The translations under genes were made by a program, and so were the position numbers. Positions 10,072 through 21,622 of a stretch of DNA of 64,000 bases are shown here, piece by piece. The notes beneath the pieces were generated by a model. That model worked only from the letters and a program-made list of their open reading frames with translations, ran no database searches and was not told where the DNA came from. How positions within the stretch are numbered: the first letter of the stretch is position 1; every line of letters starts with the position of its first letter. This stretch comes from Burkholderia seminalis DSM 23518 (lineage in GTDB: Bacteria; Pseudomonadota; Gammaproteobacteria; Burkholderiales; Burkholderiaceae), in contig NZ_CADFDK010000003.1 in assembly GCF_902832885.1 (NCBI RefSeq), positions 558,001-622,000 on the forward strand, written 5' to 3'.

Positions 10072-11307
10072 TCACCGCCGGTTCGACCGCGACACCACGT
10101 CGATCCACACCGCCAGCACCAGTACCGCGCCCTTGACGATCATCTGCCAGTACGCGTCGACGTCCAGCATCGACATGCCGTTGTCGAGGCTCGCCATCAC
10201 CAGCGCGCCGATCAGCGCGCCGTACACGGTGCCCGAGCCGCCGCGCATCGACGTGCCGCCGATGAAGCACGCGGCGATCGCGTCGAGTTCGCCCATCGTG
10301 CCCGCGGACGGCGAGCCGGCCGCGAGCCGCGCGGTGTTCACGATGCCGGCGAACGCGCACATCAGCCCCATCAACGCGAAGATCGCAAGCTTCACGCGGT
10401 CGGTGTCGACGCCCGACAGTCGCGTCGCCTCGAGATTCGAGCCGACCGCGTAGATGCGCCGCCCGAACACGGTCTGCGTCGCGATCCACGAGAAGACGCC
10501 GAGCAGCGCGAGCAGCAGCAGCACCGGCACCGGGATGCCGCCGTAGCGGTCGAGCGTCGCGACGAACGCGAACAGCACCGCGCCCGCGCCCACGATCTTG
10601 ACGGCGTCCTGCCACGGCGGCGCGACCGCGAGGCGATAGCGTCGCCGCGTGCCGCGCTGGCGCACGACCAGCAGCGCGACGAGCGCGAACAGCAGCAGCG
10701 CGAGGCCGTCCCCGGCCATGCGCGGCAGGTAGCCCTGCCCGAGGAACACGAAGCCGTCGGACACCGGCGCGATCGTCGAGCCGCCCGTCACGCCGAGCAG
10801 GATCCCGCGAAACGCGAGCATCCCGCCCAACCCGACGATGAACGACGGCACGCGCCGGTAGGTCGACCACCAGCCGTTGAAGAGCCCGATCAGCACGCCG
10901 AGCGCGAGCACCGCCGGCACCGTCGCGGCGACCGGCCAGTGGCGGTTCACGTCGAGGATCGCCGCGACGCCGCCGAGCAGCCCGAGCAGCGAGCCGACCG
11001 ACAGGTCGATCTCGCCCGCGATGATCACGAACACCATCCCGCAGGCGAGCATGCCGGTGATCGACATCTGCCGCAGCAGGTTCGACACGTTGCGCGGCGT
11101 GACGAACGCGCCGTCGGTCAGCACCGAGAAGAAGGCCCAGATCGCCGCGACCGCGAGCAGCAGCGCGAGGATCTTGTAGCGCACGAAGACCTGGCGAAGC
11201 TGGCTGCCGGTCGGGCGGCCCGCGGCGTGCACCGCGTCGTGGCCGCTTGAACGGCGCGCCTCCGCGTCCTGCGTCGCCGGGGTGGAAGAGGAAAGTTCTG
11301 GATTCAT
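10072..11307 (-). CDS. xylH: D-xylose ABC transporter permease XylH
   Basis: 411 residues. After a hydrophilic N-terminal tail come about 10-12 hydrophobic segments of the ribose/xylose permease family, including [17 protein letters not shown], the typical membrane loop that contacts the ATPase, and [21 protein letters not shown] near the C terminus. The long insert between helices (about residues 210-250) is typical of XylH compared with the shorter RbsC. The start overlaps the xylG stop by four bases (ATGA), which indicates translational coupling. With XylF and XylG it forms the high-affinity xylose importer in the inner membrane. Confidence 0.93.
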   Translation of the reverse strand: MNPELSSSTPATQDAEARRSSGHDAVHAAGRPTGSQLRQVFVRYKILALLLAVAAIWAFFSVLTDGAFVTPRNVSNLLRQMSITGMLACGMVFVIIAGEIDLSVGSLLGLLGGVAAILDVNRHWPVAATVPAVLALGVLIGLFNGWWSTYRRVPSFIVGLGGMLAFRGILLGVTGGSTIAPVSDGFVFLGQGYLPRMAGDGLALLLFALVALLVVRQRGTRRRYRLAVAPPWQDAVKIVGAGAVLFAFVATLDRYGGIPVPVLLLLALLGVFSWIATQTVFGRRIYAVGSNLEATRLSGVDTDRVKLAIFALMGLMCAFAGIVNTARLAAGSPSAGTMGELDAIAACFIGGTSMRGGSGTVYGALIGALVMASLDNGMSMLDVDAYWQMIVKGAVLVLAVWIDVVSRSNRR

Positions 11308-12863
11308 GTCGCACTCGCTGCGGTGGGTTCGGTCGGCCGCCGGCCGGATTTCAGCGCGGCGCCGAGGATCTGTTCCTGCGTGAGGCCTTCGTTGACGAAA
11401 TCCCCGCGCAGCTCGCCTTCGCCGATCACCAGCACGCGATCGGCGAGCCCGAGCACCTCCGGCATTTCCGACGACACGACGATCAGCGCGACGCCGCGCT
11501 TCGCGAGCGCGAACACGAGCCGGTAGATCTCGGCCTTCGCGCCCACGTCGACGCCACGCGTCGGCTCGTCGAGAATCAGCACCTGCGGCTCGGCCAGCAG
11601 CATCTTCGCGAGCACGGCCTTCTGCTGGTTGCCGCCGGACAGGCTCGCGATCGGCAGGAACGGATGCGCGGCGCGCACCGACAGCCGCTGCATCTCGGTG
11701 CGGATCGCATCCAGCTCGGCCGCCGCGTCGATCCGGCCGCGCACCGCGAAGCGCCGCAGCACCGCCAGCGTGATGTTGTGGCCGACACCGAGCTGCGGCA
11801 CGATGCCGTGACGCTTGCGGTCCTCGGGCACCATCGCGATGCCGGCGCGGATCGCATCGGCAGGCGTCCGGATCGACAACGGCCGACCGTTCATCAGCAC
11901 GGTCGCCGTGCACGCGCCCGGGTACGCGCCGAAGATCGCCTGCATCAGCTCGGTACGGCCCGCGCCGACGAGCCCCGCGACGCCGAGGATCTCGCCGCGC
12001 CGCACGCTGAACGACACGTCGTCGACCCGCTTGCGGCGCGGGTTCGTCACGTCGCGGCAGGTCACGTGGCGCGCCTCCAGCACGACCTCGCCGATATCGT
12101 GCGGCTCGCGCGGATACAGATCGCGTATCTCGCGGCCGACCATCATCGCGATGATCCGGTCGGTCGTCAGCGCGCGCATCGGCTCGGTCGCGACGTGACG
12201 GCCGTCGCGGATCACGGTCACGGTGTCGCACACCGCCTCGACCTCGTCGAGCTTGTGCGAGATGTACACGCACGCGACGCCGCGGCGCTTCAGGTCGCGC
12301 ACGATGTCGAGCAGGATGCGCGTTTCGGACGCGCTCAGCGACGAAGACGGCTCGTCGAGAATCAGCAGCTTCGCGCGCTTGTTCAGCGCCTTCGCGATCT
12401 CGATCAGTTGCTGGTGCCCACCGCCGTAGTTCATCACCGGCTGGGCGACGTTGATCGAGTCGATCCGCAGTTCGTGCAGCAGTGCCTCGGCACGCTGCAC
12501 CATCGCCGCGAAGTTCATGCGTCCGCCCGGCAGCGTGATCTCGTTGCCGAGGAAGATGTTCTCGGCCACCGACAGCTCGGGCACGAGCATCAATTCCTGG
12601 TGGATGATCACGATGCCCGCACGCTCGGTGTCGCGCACGCCGGACGCGACGAGCGGCGCGCCCTCCCAGCGGATCTCGCCGTCCCACGTGCCGTACGGAT
12701 ACACGCCCGACAGCACTTTCATCAGCGTCGATTTGCCCGCGCCGTTCTCGCCGCACAGCCCCACGCACTCGCCCGGCCGCACCATCAGGTCGATGCCGTC
12801 CAGCGCCTTCACGCCGTCGAATTCCTTGACGATGCCGCGCATCGTCAGCAAGGGTTCGGTCAT
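11304..12863 (-). CDS. xylG: D-xylose ABC transporter ATP-binding protein XylG
   Basis: 519 residues with two fused ABC domains, as in monosaccharide importers. Domain 1 has Walker [10 protein letters not shown] near residue 40, a signature region ([16 protein letters not shown]) and Walker [12 protein letters not shown]. Domain 2 has the family's degenerate Walker A ([10 protein letters not shown]), signature LSGGNQQK and [11 protein letters not shown]. It energises XylH at the inner membrane face. It lies 60 bp after xylF and overlaps xylH by four bases. Confidence 0.95.
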   Translation of the reverse strand: MTEPLLTMRGIVKEFDGVKALDGIDLMVRPGECVGLCGENGAGKSTLMKVLSGVYPYGTWDGEIRWEGAPLVASGVRDTERAGIVIIHQELMLVPELSVAENIFLGNEITLPGGRMNFAAMVQRAEALLHELRIDSINVAQPVMNYGGGHQQLIEIAKALNKRAKLLILDEPSSSLSASETRILLDIVRDLKRRGVACVYISHKLDEVEAVCDTVTVIRDGRHVATEPMRALTTDRIIAMMVGREIRDLYPREPHDIGEVVLEARHVTCRDVTNPRRKRVDDVSFSVRRGEILGVAGLVGAGRTELMQAIFGAYPGACTATVLMNGRPLSIRTPADAIRAGIAMVPEDRKRHGIVPQLGVGHNITLAVLRRFAVRGRIDAAAELDAIRTEMQRLSVRAAHPFLPIASLSGGNQQKAVLAKMLLAEPQVLILDEPTRGVDVGAKAEIYRLVFALAKRGVALIVVSSEMPEVLGLADRVLVIGEGELRGDFVNEGLTQEQILGAALKSGRRPTEPTAASAT

Positions 12864-12923
12864 TCGCTCATGCCTCGCAGTGTGCGCGCGGACGCGCCGG
12901 TGGGCCGCCCGCGCACCGCGCCG

Positions 12924-13952
12924 TTACTGGCTCGCCAGCTGTGCCTGGGTATAGAAGCCGTCCTTCACGACGACGTCGACGTTGCGCTTGGTCAGGAGCG
13001 TCGGCTGCAGCAGCACCGTGTCGACCTTCTTCCTGCCGTTGTCGTACTGCGCGTTGAACGCGGGCTTCGTGCCCTTGGCGAGATCCACCGCGAGCTTCGC
13101 CGCTTCGCTCGCGATCAGCTTGAGCGGCTTGTAGACGGTCATCGTCTGCGTCCCGGCGATCACGCGCTTGACGGCGGCAAGATCCGCATCCTGCCCGGAC
13201 ACCGGCACCTTGCCGGCCAGATGCTGCGCGGCGAGCGCCTGGATCGCGCCGCCCGCGGTGCCGTCGTTCGACGCGACGATCGCATCGATCCGGTTGTTGT
13301 TCGCGGTCAGCGCATCCTCGACGATCCGCAGCGCGGTCGACGCGCTCCACTCCGGCACCCACTGCTGGCCGACGACCTTGATGTCGCCGCGATCGATCGC
13401 CGGCTTCAGCACCTTCAGTTGCCCTTCGCGCAGCATCTTCGCGTTGTTGTCGGTCGGCGCGCCGCCGAGCAGGAAATAGTTGCCCTTCGGCTTCGCGTCG
13501 ACGACGCCCTGCGCCTGCAGTTCGCCGACCTTCTCGTTGTCGAACGAGATGTACGCATCGACGTCGGCGTCGAGGATCAGCCGGTCGTAGGACACCACCT
13601 TGATGCCGGCCTTGCGCGCCTCGGCCACCACGTTGCCGAGCGTCTTCGAATTGAACGGGACGATCACGATCACGTCCACGCCGCGCGAAATCAGGTTCTC
13701 GATCTGCGAGATCTGCCGCTCCTCGCTCGCATCCGCGGACTGCACGGAAACTTTCGCGCCGAGCTTCGTGGCGGCGGCCACGAAATAGTCGCGGTCGCGC
13801 GACCAGCGCTCGACGCGCAGGTCGTCGATGCAGAAGCCGATTTCCGGCTTGTCCTTGCTCGCATGCGCGAGCGGCGCGCCCAGCGCGAAGACCGCCAGCG
13901 CGGCGGCGCCGGCCAGCGCATTCAATACGGTACGACGTTTCACGGATTTCAT
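12924..13952 (-). CDS. xylF: D-xylose-binding periplasmic protein XylF
   Basis: 342 residues. A Sec signal (KRRTVLNALAGAAALAVFALGAPLAHA) is followed by a type I periplasmic-binding fold: IGFCIDDLRVERWSRDRDYF, the ISQIENLISRGVDVIVIVPFN strand-helix unit, VSYDRLILDADVDAYISFDN, and GQDADLAAVKRVIAGTQTMTVYKP. The wording and length match XylF rather than RbsB. It delivers xylose to XylGH. It starts 104 bp after xylB, the widest gap inside the operon, which may hold a processing site or secondary promoter. Confidence 0.94.
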   Translation of the reverse strand: MKSVKRRTVLNALAGAAALAVFALGAPLAHASKDKPEIGFCIDDLRVERWSRDRDYFVAAATKLGAKVSVQSADASEERQISQIENLISRGVDVIVIVPFNSKTLGNVVAEARKAGIKVVSYDRLILDADVDAYISFDNEKVGELQAQGVVDAKPKGNYFLLGGAPTDNNAKMLREGQLKVLKPAIDRGDIKVVGQQWVPEWSASTALRIVEDALTANNNRIDAIVASNDGTAGGAIQALAAQHLAGKVPVSGQDADLAAVKRVIAGTQTMTVYKPLKLIASEAAKLAVDLAKGTKPAFNAQYDNGRKKVDTVLLQPTLLTKRNVDVVVKDGFYTQAQLASQ

Positions 13953-14056
13953 GTCTCCATTCCTCTCTTTATTGGACAACGTCACGAACGCCGGGCAGCC
14001 GCCGAAGCCGCTCGCCCATCGTCTTGCCACCGCGCGGCACGGCTTCGTGCGGCGCG

Positions 14057-15535
14057 TTACGCGCCTGCCGCGAACACCGGTTCGAGCGCCCGGTACAACG
14101 CGCGAAACGTCGGACGCCGCGCGTCGCGATACCACGCGTGGCGCGCCATGTCGGGCTCCCGTACCGCGACGACGGGCGGCTGCGGGCACACGGCGTCGAG
14201 CGGCGCCTCCGGTTCGAGCGCGAGATGCGCGAGCCGCGCGGCGCCGAGCGCCGGACCGACTTCGCCGCCCGCGCGCAAGGTCAGCGCGCGGCCGCTCAGG
14301 TCGGCGAGCATCTGCGTCCAGTACGCGCTGCGCGAGCCGCCGCCGATCACCGTAATGCCGTCGGGCGCGAGCCCGGCCGCATGCAGCGCGTCGATCCCGT
14401 CGAGCAGCGCGAAGCCGACGCCCTCGAGCGTCGCGTTCGCGAGATCCGCGCGCCGCGTATCGGGCGTCATCCCGTAGAACACGCCCTTCGCGTTCACGTC
14501 GTTGTGCGGCGTGCGCTCGCCGCTCAGATAAGGCAGGAACCACGGGCGCTCCGCGCGCGCGTTGTCCTGCGCGTCGGCGAGCAGCGCGGCCACGCCGTCG
14601 TACCCGGCCAGTTGCGCGGTGAAATCGATGCAGCCGGCCGCGTTCAGCATCACCGACATCAGGTGCCAGGTGCGCGGCAACGCATGACAGAAACTGTGCA
14701 CCGCCGATTCGGGATTCGCGCGAAACCCGTCCGACACGGCGAAATAGACACCCGACGTGCCGAGCGACAGCAGCGCGTCGCCGGGCCGCACGATGCCCAC
14801 GCCCACCGCGCCGGCCGCGTTGTCGCCCCCGCCCGCGACGACCGGAATCTCGCGCAACCCGAGCGAGCGTGCGACGCCCGGCAGCAGCGTGCCGGCGATG
14901 CGGTTGCCCTCGAACACGGCGGGCACCTGCGCGCGCGACAGCCCGCATGCGGCCAGGAGCCCGTCGTCGTAGTCGCGCTTCGCGACGTCGAGCCACAGCG
15001 TGCCGGCCGCATCCGACGGGTCGGTCGCGAACATGCCGGTCAACCGGTAGCGCAGATAATCCTTCGGCAGCAGCACGTGGGCGATCCGCGCGAATACGTC
15101 CGGCTCGTGCCGGCGCACCCACAGGAGTTTCGGCGCGGTGAAACCGGGCATCGCCAGATTGCCGGCGACGGCACGCAACGTGGGCGCCAGCCGCTCGAGT
15201 TCCGCGCACTCGACGTCCGCGCGGCCGTCGTTCCACAGGATCGCGGGGCGCAGCACGTCGCCCCGCGCATCGAGCAGCGTCGCGCCGTGCATTTGCCCGG
15301 TGAGCCCGAGCGCGCCGATGTCGTGCGGATCGATGCCGGCCGCGCGCGCGTCGGCGACCAGCGCCGCCAGCGCACCGCACGCCGCGTCCCACCAGTCGCG
15401 CGGCGCCTGTTCGGACCAGCGCGGCCGCGGCCGGCTCACCGTCAGCGCCTGGCTCGCGCTGGCCCGCACCACACCGTCGCGGTCGAGCAGCACGGCCTTC
15501 ACGCCCGACGTACCGAGGTCGACTCCGATATACAT
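14057..15535 (-). CDS. xylB: Xylulokinase
   Basis: 492 residues, a FGGY-family sugar kinase. The first ATPase-fold motif is at the N terminus ([21 protein letters not shown]), followed by the substrate region [11 protein letters not shown] with a catalytic-type Asp in [11 protein letters not shown], and the C-terminal signature block ([20 protein letters not shown]). It phosphorylates D-xylulose made by xylose isomerase, feeding the pentose phosphate pathway. Its start is four bases after the xylA stop, so it is normally coupled to xylA translation; a frameshift in xylA could reduce its expression. Confidence 0.94.
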   Translation of the reverse strand: MYIGVDLGTSGVKAVLLDRDGVVRASASQALTVSRPRPRWSEQAPRDWWDAACGALAALVADARAAGIDPHDIGALGLTGQMHGATLLDARGDVLRPAILWNDGRADVECAELERLAPTLRAVAGNLAMPGFTAPKLLWVRRHEPDVFARIAHVLLPKDYLRYRLTGMFATDPSDAAGTLWLDVAKRDYDDGLLAACGLSRAQVPAVFEGNRIAGTLLPGVARSLGLREIPVVAGGGDNAAGAVGVGIVRPGDALLSLGTSGVYFAVSDGFRANPESAVHSFCHALPRTWHLMSVMLNAAGCIDFTAQLAGYDGVAALLADAQDNARAERPWFLPYLSGERTPHNDVNAKGVFYGMTPDTRRADLANATLEGVGFALLDGIDALHAAGLAPDGITVIGGGSRSAYWTQMLADLSGRALTLRAGGEVGPALGAARLAHLALEPEAPLDAVCPQPPVVAVREPDMARHAWYRDARRPTFRALYRALEPVFAAGA

Positions 15536-15539
15536 GGCG

Positions 15540-16863
15540 TCAACGCAGCCCGTAGATGGCCTGGTTCACGATGTTCTCGAGCCGCTCCTGCCCGCCGCTC
15601 GCATGCTGCGGATTCACGCCGCGCGCGAGCGCGTCGGCGGCGAGCGACTCCAGCGTGTAGCCGCCCGCCAGGATCTCGCGGCCGAATGCGCTGTCCCATT
15701 GCGCGTAGCGCTGCCGGCGCAGCGCATCGAGCCGGTCGTTCTCGACCAGCACGGCGGCGCGCTCCAGCGCCAGCGCGAGCACGTCGATCGCGCCCACGTG
15801 GCCGTGGAACAGGTCTTCCGGATCGACGCTCTGGCGGCGCACCTTCGCGTCGAAGTTCATGCCGCCGGTGGTGAAACCGCCGTGGCGCAGGATCTCGTAG
15901 AACGCGAGCGTCAGTTCCTCGACGCTGTTCGGAAACTGGTCGGTGTCCCAGCCGTTCTGCGGATCGCCGCGATTCGCGTCGACGCTGCCGAACACGTCGA
16001 GCGCGAACGCGTTCGCGATCTCGTGATGGAACGAATGGCCGGCGAGCGTCGCATGGTTCGCCTCGATATTCACGCGGATCTCGTTCTGCAATCCGTATTG
16101 CGTGAGGAAACCGTGCACGGTCGCGACGTCGTGGTCGTACTGGTGCTTGGTCGGCTCCTGCGGCTTCGGCTCGATCAGCAGTGCGCCGGTGAAGCCGATC
16201 CGGTGCTTGTGCTCGACGACCATCGACAGGAAGCGCGCGAACTGCTCGCGCTCGCGCACGAGATCGGTATTGAGCAGCGTCTCGTAGCCTTCGCGGCCCC
16301 CCCCACAGCACGTAGTTCTCGCCGCCGAGCCGGTGCGTCGCATCGAGCGCGTGACGCACTTGCGTCGCCGCCCACGCGAACACGTCGGGATTCGGGTTGG
16401 TCGCCGCGCCCGCCGCGAAGCGCGGATGCGAGAACAGGTTCGCGGTGCCCCACAGCAGCCGGACGCCCGTGGCCTGCTGACGCTCGCCGAGGTAGTCGGT
16501 CATCCGCGCGAAGTTCTCGACGTACTCGCGCAGGCTGTCGCCCTCCGGCGCGACGTCGGTGTCGTGAAACGTGTAGAACGGCGTGCCGAGCTTCGTGAAG
16601 AACTCGAACGCCGCATCCGCCTTCTGCCGCGCCCGCTCGAGCGCATCGCCCGGCTGGTCCCACGGCCGCCGGAACGCGCCCTGGCCGAACATGTCGTGGC
16701 CCGGCCACACGAACGTGTGCCAGTAGCACACCGCGATGCGCAGATGCGCCTCGAGCGTCTTGCCGAGCACCTGCTTCGTGCGGTCGTAATACCGGTAGGC
16801 AAGCGGATTGTCCGATTGCGGACCTTCGTAGCGAATCGCGGGAATCTGTTCGAAATACGACAT
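15540..16863 (-). pseudogene. xylA: Xylose isomerase, interrupted by a one-base frameshift
   Basis: The coding region starts at ATG 16863 ([16 protein letters not shown], ribosome site GGAG) and ends at 15540. The first ~185 residues and the rest are both clear xylose isomerase, including [27 protein letters not shown] and [14 protein letters not shown] with metal ligands, but they lie in different frames. The break is at a run of eight G (16297-16304 as C on plus): seven G would give the family's [14 protein letters not shown] in frame, whereas eight send it into another frame. Total length is 1324 bases, one more than 441 codons. Either the strain lacks functional xylose isomerase or the homopolymer was miscounted in sequencing. 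The rest of the operon is intact, which favours a sequencing error or a recent event. Confidence 0.9.
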
Positions 16864-17127
16864 GGCGTCTCCGTGCGGTTTCTTGTTGCAGTGCGGCGCG
16901 CGGCGCGTGGGCACGCGGGCCGAATTCGATCTGGCTGGATCGTGCCCGTGCGCCTGCCCGCCCGCAATTGCGAAATTGCGCAGTACGCTTAACGTTTCTT
17001 GCCAGCACGCTGCGCACGGCATGCGTTCCGTCCTACAATCGCCGAACACCCAACCATCGCGCGGCACGCCCCGCGCCCCCGGAGACAACGGCGCGACGCC
17101 CCGCACTGCGCGCGCTTCGAGACCGAG
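16864..17127. promoter_or_regulatory. Divergent xylA/xylR control region with inverted repeat
   Basis: This 264-bp gap separates the divergent xylA and xylR genes and must hold both promoters. It contains a perfect 7-bp inverted repeat, CGCAATT-GCGA-AATTGCG, at 16963-16980, about 100 bp upstream of xylA in an otherwise GC-rich stretch: a good candidate XylR operator. A TACAAT hexamer at 17034-17039 is a plausible -10 element for xylR; no good -35 was found at standard spacing. Operator assignment is inference from position. Confidence 0.55.
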
Positions 17128-18321
17128 ATGACCCGCGCCCCTTCCAGCCAGACACCGCACCGCATCGCGCTGCTGTTCAACGCCAACAAGGTCTACGACC
17201 GCGAGATCATCAGCGGCATCGGCCAGTACCTGCGCTCGACGCGCGTGGTGTGGGACCTGTTCCTCGAAGACGATTTCCGCTGCCGGCTCGCCGGCATCGA
17301 GCACTTCGACGGCGACGGCATCATGGCCGACTTCGACGATCCGGCCGTGGCCGACGCGCTCGCCGGCTCGCCGCTGCCGATCGTCGCGCTCGGCTCGTCT
17401 TACGAGGATCCGGCGCAGTATCCGGACGGCGTGCCGTATATCGCGACCGACAACGCGAAGCTCGTGTCGCTCGCGTACACGCACCTGATCGGCGCCGGGC
17501 TCGCGCACTTCGCGATGTACAGCCTGCCCGTCGCGCAGCAGAACCGCTGGGCGCAGCAGCGCGAGCTGGCGTTCGACCGGCTCGCGCGCGCGGACGGGCT
17601 CGACGCGCCGATCTACCGCGGGCTGTCGACGAGCGCATCGGCCTGGAACCACGCGATCGAGCAGTTGATCGGCTGGCTGCACGCGCTGCCGAAGCCCGTC
17701 GGCATCATCGCGGTGACCGATGCGCGCGCGCGGCACCTGCTGCAGGCCTGCCTGATCGCCGGCCTCGCGGTGCCGGAACAGGTCGCGATCATCGGCATCG
17801 ACAACGATCCGCTCACCCGCACGCTGACGCGCATCCCGCTGTCGTCCGTGATCCAGGGCACCGAGGAAATGGGCCGGACCGCCGCGCACCTGCTGCACCA
17901 GATGCTGCGCGGCGCGCGTTTTCCCGACCGGCGGATTCTCGTGCCGCCCGTCGGGATCAACGTGCTCGAATCGACACGCCACCAGCCGCTCACGAGCCCG
18001 TACGTGATGCGTGCACGCCATTTCATCCGCCAGTACGCGTGCCAGGGCATCAAGACCGAGCAGGTCGCCGACTACGTCGGCGTGTCGCGCTCGCTGCTCG
18101 AGGAACACTTCCGGCGCGAACTGCAGCGCACCGTGCACCAGGAAATCCTGCGCCACAAGCTCGAAGCGGCACAGGCGCTGCTCGCCGGCCGGCAGGCGTC
18201 GAGCGCCGAAGTCGCGATCCGCTGCGGGTTCACGTCGCTCCAGTACATGTACGCGGTGTTCCGGCGCGAACTCGGCTGCACGCCGCGCGAATACCAGGAA
18301 CGCGCGATCGCCGCGCATTGA
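17128..18321 (+). CDS. xylR: XylR, xylose operon activator (PBP domain plus AraC helix-turn-helix)
   Basis: 397 residues starting [27 protein letters not shown]. The N-terminal ~280 residues form a periplasmic-binding-like sugar sensor ([45 protein letters not shown]), and the C-terminal ~105 residues are an AraC-type double helix-turn-helix ([47 protein letters not shown]). This architecture is that of E. coli XylR, which activates xyl genes when xylose binds. The start is chosen because the upstream in-frame sequence is non-conserved and holds the promoter. galM follows 27 bp downstream. Confidence 0.93.
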   Translation: MTRAPSSQTPHRIALLFNANKVYDREIISGIGQYLRSTRVVWDLFLEDDFRCRLAGIEHFDGDGIMADFDDPAVADALAGSPLPIVALGSSYEDPAQYPDGVPYIATDNAKLVSLAYTHLIGAGLAHFAMYSLPVAQQNRWAQQRELAFDRLARADGLDAPIYRGLSTSASAWNHAIEQLIGWLHALPKPVGIIAVTDARARHLLQACLIAGLAVPEQVAIIGIDNDPLTRTLTRIPLSSVIQGTEEMGRTAAHLLHQMLRGARFPDRRILVPPVGINVLESTRHQPLTSPYVMRARHFIRQYACQGIKTEQVADYVGVSRSLLEEHFRRELQRTVHQEILRHKLEAAQALLAGRQASSAEVAIRCGFTSLQYMYAVFRRELGCTPREYQERAIAAH

Positions 18322-18348
18322 AGCCGCCTTTACCCATCGAATCCGCCC

Positions 18349-19437
18349 ATGCATATCGATACCGACTCTCTCCACCGGGCGCCCGGCGCCGCACGCGTGC
18401 ATGCCGAGCCGTGGGGCACGCTGCCCGACGGCGACGCGGTGCGGCGCTATACGCTGCGCAACGCGCACGGGATGCGCGTGGTCGTCAGCGATCTCGGCGC
18501 GACCGTCGTGTCGTGGCTCGCACCCGACCGTGCCGGACGCTTCGCCGATATCGTGCTCGCGCACGACACGCCCGCCGAATACGTCGATTCGGGCGTCTAC
18601 CTCGGCGCGACGATCGGCCGGTGGGCGAACCGGATCGCCGGCGCGCGCTTCACGCTCGACGGCGTCGACTACCGGCTCGATCGCAACGAGCGCGACAACC
18701 TGCTGCACGGCGGCGCGAACGGCTTTCACCGCCAGCGCTGGGCGGTCGTCGACGATGGCGGCGGGCTGACGCTGCAGCTCGATTCGCCCGAAGGCGACGC
18801 CGGTTTTCCGGGCAACGTGAGCGTGCAGGTTCGCTACGCGCTCGACGACGACGGCACGCTGACGATCGACTACACCGCCGTCACCGACGCGCCCACGCCG
18901 CTCAACCTGACGAATCACAGCTACTTCAACCTCAGCGGCCGCGCGGGCAGCGACGTACGCGGCCACGTGCTGAGCATCGACGCGGACGCGTTCCTCGAAG
19001 TCGACGACGCGCTGATCCCGACCGGCACCGCCGATGTGACCGGCACGGCGTTCGACTTCCGGCAGAGCGCGCCGCTCGGCGCGCGCCTCGACTGGCCGCA
19101 CGCGCAACTCGCGCGGGCGCGCGGTTTCGATCACTGCTTCGTGCTGCGCGACGGCGCGCGCGCGGTCAGGCCGGTCGCGACCATCTACGATCCGGAAAGC
19201 GGCCGCGAGCTGATCGTGTCGACCGATCAGCGCGGCCTGCAACTCTATACGGGCAACTATCTGGATGGCGTGCGCGTGAGCGGCGGCACGCGCTGCGCGC
19301 GACACGCCGCGCTGTGCGTCGAGGCCGGCGGCTTTCCGGATCAGGTCAACATGGCCGACCTGCGCGACGACGTCATCGTTCAACCGGGCGCCGTCTATCG
19401 GCAGACCACGCAATACCGCGTCGGCGTTCGCGCATGA
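18349..19437 (+). CDS. galM: Aldose 1-epimerase (mutarotase)
   Basis: 362 residues of the GalM beta-sandwich family. Visible signatures are the [12 protein letters not shown] block, [14 protein letters not shown] with the conserved His-Gly, [12 protein letters not shown] with the catalytic-region His, GFDHCFVL and a C-terminal acidic motif in [12 protein letters not shown] that supplies the catalytic base Glu. It interconverts alpha and beta anomers of aldoses, here most likely xylose before isomerisation. It lies 27 bp after xylR and is probably co-transcribed with it. Confidence 0.92.
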   Translation: MHIDTDSLHRAPGAARVHAEPWGTLPDGDAVRRYTLRNAHGMRVVVSDLGATVVSWLAPDRAGRFADIVLAHDTPAEYVDSGVYLGATIGRWANRIAGARFTLDGVDYRLDRNERDNLLHGGANGFHRQRWAVVDDGGGLTLQLDSPEGDAGFPGNVSVQVRYALDDDGTLTIDYTAVTDAPTPLNLTNHSYFNLSGRAGSDVRGHVLSIDADAFLEVDDALIPTGTADVTGTAFDFRQSAPLGARLDWPHAQLARARGFDHCFVLRDGARAVRPVATIYDPESGRELIVSTDQRGLQLYTGNYLDGVRVSGGTRCARHAALCVEAGGFPDQVNMADLRDDVIVQPGAVYRQTTQYRVGVRA

Positions 19438-19441
19438 CGCG

Positions 19442-19480
19442 GCGTGCGGCGTCGACCTGTCGAGCCGCCGCGCCGCACGC
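19442..19480. terminator. Hairpin between convergent galM and ytf-type operon
   Basis: A perfect 10-bp stem, GCGTGCGGCG (19442-19451) with CGCCGCACGC (19471-19480), loop 19 bases that can fold further. It starts five bases after the galM stop and lies 17 bp before the stop of the opposing operon. There is no T-run on either side, so it may be a factor-assisted or bidirectional terminator. Confidence 0.4.
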
Positions 19481-19496
19481 ATTGTCGCGCGATCCG

Positions 19497-20585
19497 CTAC
19501 ACGCGCCGCATCGTCGCCGATACCAGCGCCGCATCCTCGCCCGTCCCGGCCGGCCGTGCCGCCGGCGCCGCATCGGCCGGCCGCGCACCGAGCCCCGTGC
19601 CGCCCGCGCGCCGCCGCGTCGCATGCCGCTCGATCACGCGCTGCAGCACGCAGAACACGCACAGCAGCGCGCCGATCACGATTCGCGTCCACCACGAACT
19701 CAACGTGCCGTCGAACGTGATCAGCACCTGGATCGTACCGAGGATGCCGACGCCGAACACCGAGCCGATCACGTAGCCCACGCCACCCGTCAGCAGCGTG
19801 CCGCCGATCACGGTCGCGGCGATCGCGTCGAGCTCCATCCCCTGCGCCTGCAGCCCGTAACCCGACAGCACGTACAGCGTGAACACCACGCCGCCGAGCG
19901 CCGAACAGAAGCCGCTCAGCGCGTAGACGCCGATCTTCGTGCGCGCGACCGGCAGCCCCATCAGCAGCGCCGAGCGCTCGTTGCCGCCGATCGCATACAC
20001 GTTGCGGCCGAAGCGCGTGAAATGCGCGACGTAGATCGCGACGGCCAGCGTCGCGAGCGCGATCAGCGCGCCCGCGCTCAGCATCCCGCCGCCGACCGGC
20101 ACGCTGATGCCCGCGATCGCATGGAACACCGGTTCGTTGATCGTGATCGACTGCGTCGTGATCAGGAAGCACGCGCCGCGCGCGAGAAACATCCCGGCCA
20201 GCGTGACGATGAACGGCTGCAGACGGAAGTAATGGATCAGCGCGCCCATCGCCGCGCCGTACAGCGCGCCGAACGCGAGCACGAGCGGCACGATCACCCA
20301 CACGGGCCAGTGCAGCCGCTCGGCGCCGACCGCGCAGAAGATCGTTGTCAGCGCAACGACCGAGCCGACCGACAGATCGATGCCGCCCGACACGATCACG
20401 AAGGTCATCCCGATCGCGACGATCAGCAGGAATGCGTTGTCGACGAGCAGCCCGGTCAGCACCTGCATCGAGAAGAAGCCCGTGTACATCACGGACCCGA
20501 AGCCGAACAGCGCGGCGAACAGCACGATCGTCACGACGATCGGCAGCGTGCGCGGATCGGCAAGCCGTGCGAGGAATCGGTTCAT
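19497..20585 (-). CDS. yjfF: Sugar ABC transporter permease, YjfF-like
   Basis: 362 residues with about ten hydrophobic helices of the ribose/galactofuranose permease family. [20 protein letters not shown] is the conserved loop, and [24 protein letters not shown] the late family block. An Ala/Pro-rich cytoplasmic tail of about 40 residues follows the last helix. It overlaps the upstream permease gene by four bases. As one of two different permease subunits it should heterodimerise with the YtfT-like protein, the arrangement known from the E. coli galactofuranose importer. Confidence 0.88.
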   Translation of the reverse strand: MNRFLARLADPRTLPIVVTIVLFAALFGFGSVMYTGFFSMQVLTGLLVDNAFLLIVAIGMTFVIVSGGIDLSVGSVVALTTIFCAVGAERLHWPVWVIVPLVLAFGALYGAAMGALIHYFRLQPFIVTLAGMFLARGACFLITTQSITINEPVFHAIAGISVPVGGGMLSAGALIALATLAVAIYVAHFTRFGRNVYAIGGNERSALLMGLPVARTKIGVYALSGFCSALGGVVFTLYVLSGYGLQAQGMELDAIAATVIGGTLLTGGVGYVIGSVFGVGILGTIQVLITFDGTLSSWWTRIVIGALLCVFCVLQRVIERHATRRRAGGTGLGARPADAAPAARPAGTGEDAALVSATMRRV

Positions 20586-21622
20586 CGCGGCGTCGCTCCG
20601 GTGGTGGCGCGCGAACGCGCGGCAGGCAGCAGTCGCGACGCGAACCGGACGACGAGCGCACGCGCCGCGTCCGACTGGATCAGCGTCACGACGATCACGA
20701 CGACCGCCTTGACGACGAGCGTCGCCTCCGGCGGCACGCCGATCGAATAGGTCGTGTAGGTGAGCGTCTGGATGATCAGCGCGCCGAGCACCGAGCCGGC
20801 GAGGCTGAAGCGGCCGCCGAGCAGCGACGTGCCGCCGAGCGTCACCGCGAGGATCGCGTCGAGTTCGAGCAGCAGGCCCGCGTTGTTGCCGTCCGCACTG
20901 CGCACGTTCGAGCTCGCGAGGATGCCGGCCAGCGCCGACATCACGCCCGAACACAGATAGACGCCGAACACGACCGCGCCCGAGCGCAGCCCGACGAGCC
21001 GCGTCGCGACCGGGTTCACGCCGATCGCGCGAATGAACAGCCCGAGCGCCGTGCGGTTCACCAGCAGCGCGGTCGCCGCGATCGTCGCGGCCGCGATCCA
21101 CACCGCGCACGGCACGGTCGCGAGATAACCGCCGCCCAGCGCGAGGTAGCCCGGCGCGCCGATCGGGATGATCTGACCGCCCGTCAGCAGTTGCGCGACG
21201 CCGCGGCCGGCCACCATCAGGATCAGCGTCGCGATGATCGGCTGCATCCCGACGAATGCGACGAGCAGCCCGTTCCACGCGCCGGCCAGCAGCCCGACAC
21301 CGAGCGCGGCCGCGAGCGCCAGGCCGACCCGCGACGGGTCCGCATCGAGCACGATCGCCGCGGCCGCGCCGGCAATCGCGACGATCGCACCGACCGAGAT
21401 GTCGATCCCGCGCGTCGCGATCACGAGCGTCATCCCGAGCGACACGAGCACGAGCGGCGCCGCGCGGTTCAGGATGTCGATCGGCGCGCCGAACAGGTGA
21501 CCGTCGAGCAGCGCGATCGACAGGAAACCCGGACGATACGCGACGTCGAGCGCCAGCAGCAGTACGAGCGTCAGCACCGGCCACGCGAGCGGATGACGAA
21601 ACAGCGTGCGCAGCCGCGTCAT
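20582..21622 (-). CDS. ytfT: Sugar ABC transporter permease, YtfT-like
   Basis: 346 residues, polytopic, same family as its neighbour: [25 protein letters not shown] contains the conserved membrane loop, and [26 protein letters not shown] the C-terminal block. It overlaps both neighbours by four bases (ytfR upstream, yjfF downstream), so the three are translationally coupled. A dedicated pair of unlike permeases is characteristic of the ytfQRT-yjfF system, which imports galactofuranose in E. coli; substrate by analogy only. Confidence 0.88.
   Translation of the reverse strand: MTRLRTLFRHPLAWPVLTLVLLLALDVAYRPGFLSIALLDGHLFGAPIDILNRAAPLVLVSLGMTLVIATRGIDISVGAIVAIAGAAAAIVLDADPSRVGLALAAALGVGLLAGAWNGLLVAFVGMQPIIATLILMVAGRGVAQLLTGGQIIPIGAPGYLALGGGYLATVPCAVWIAAATIAATALLVNRTALGLFIRAIGVNPVATRLVGLRSGAVVFGVYLCSGVMSALAGILASSNVRSADGNNAGLLLELDAILAVTLGGTSLLGGRFSLAGSVLGALIIQTLTYTTYSIGVPPEATLVVKAVVVIVVTLIQSDAARALVVRFASRLLPAARSRATTGATPR

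Noticed and set aside
11247-14477. A 1076-residue plus-strand open frame across the xyl transporter genes
   Set aside because: It mirrors xylH, xylG and xylF on the other strand, has extreme Arg/His content and no recognisable domain.
15499-20661. A 1720-residue minus-strand open frame
   Set aside because: It crosses several real genes in the wrong frame; only short parts are true coding sequence (start of xylA, YjfF-like permease).
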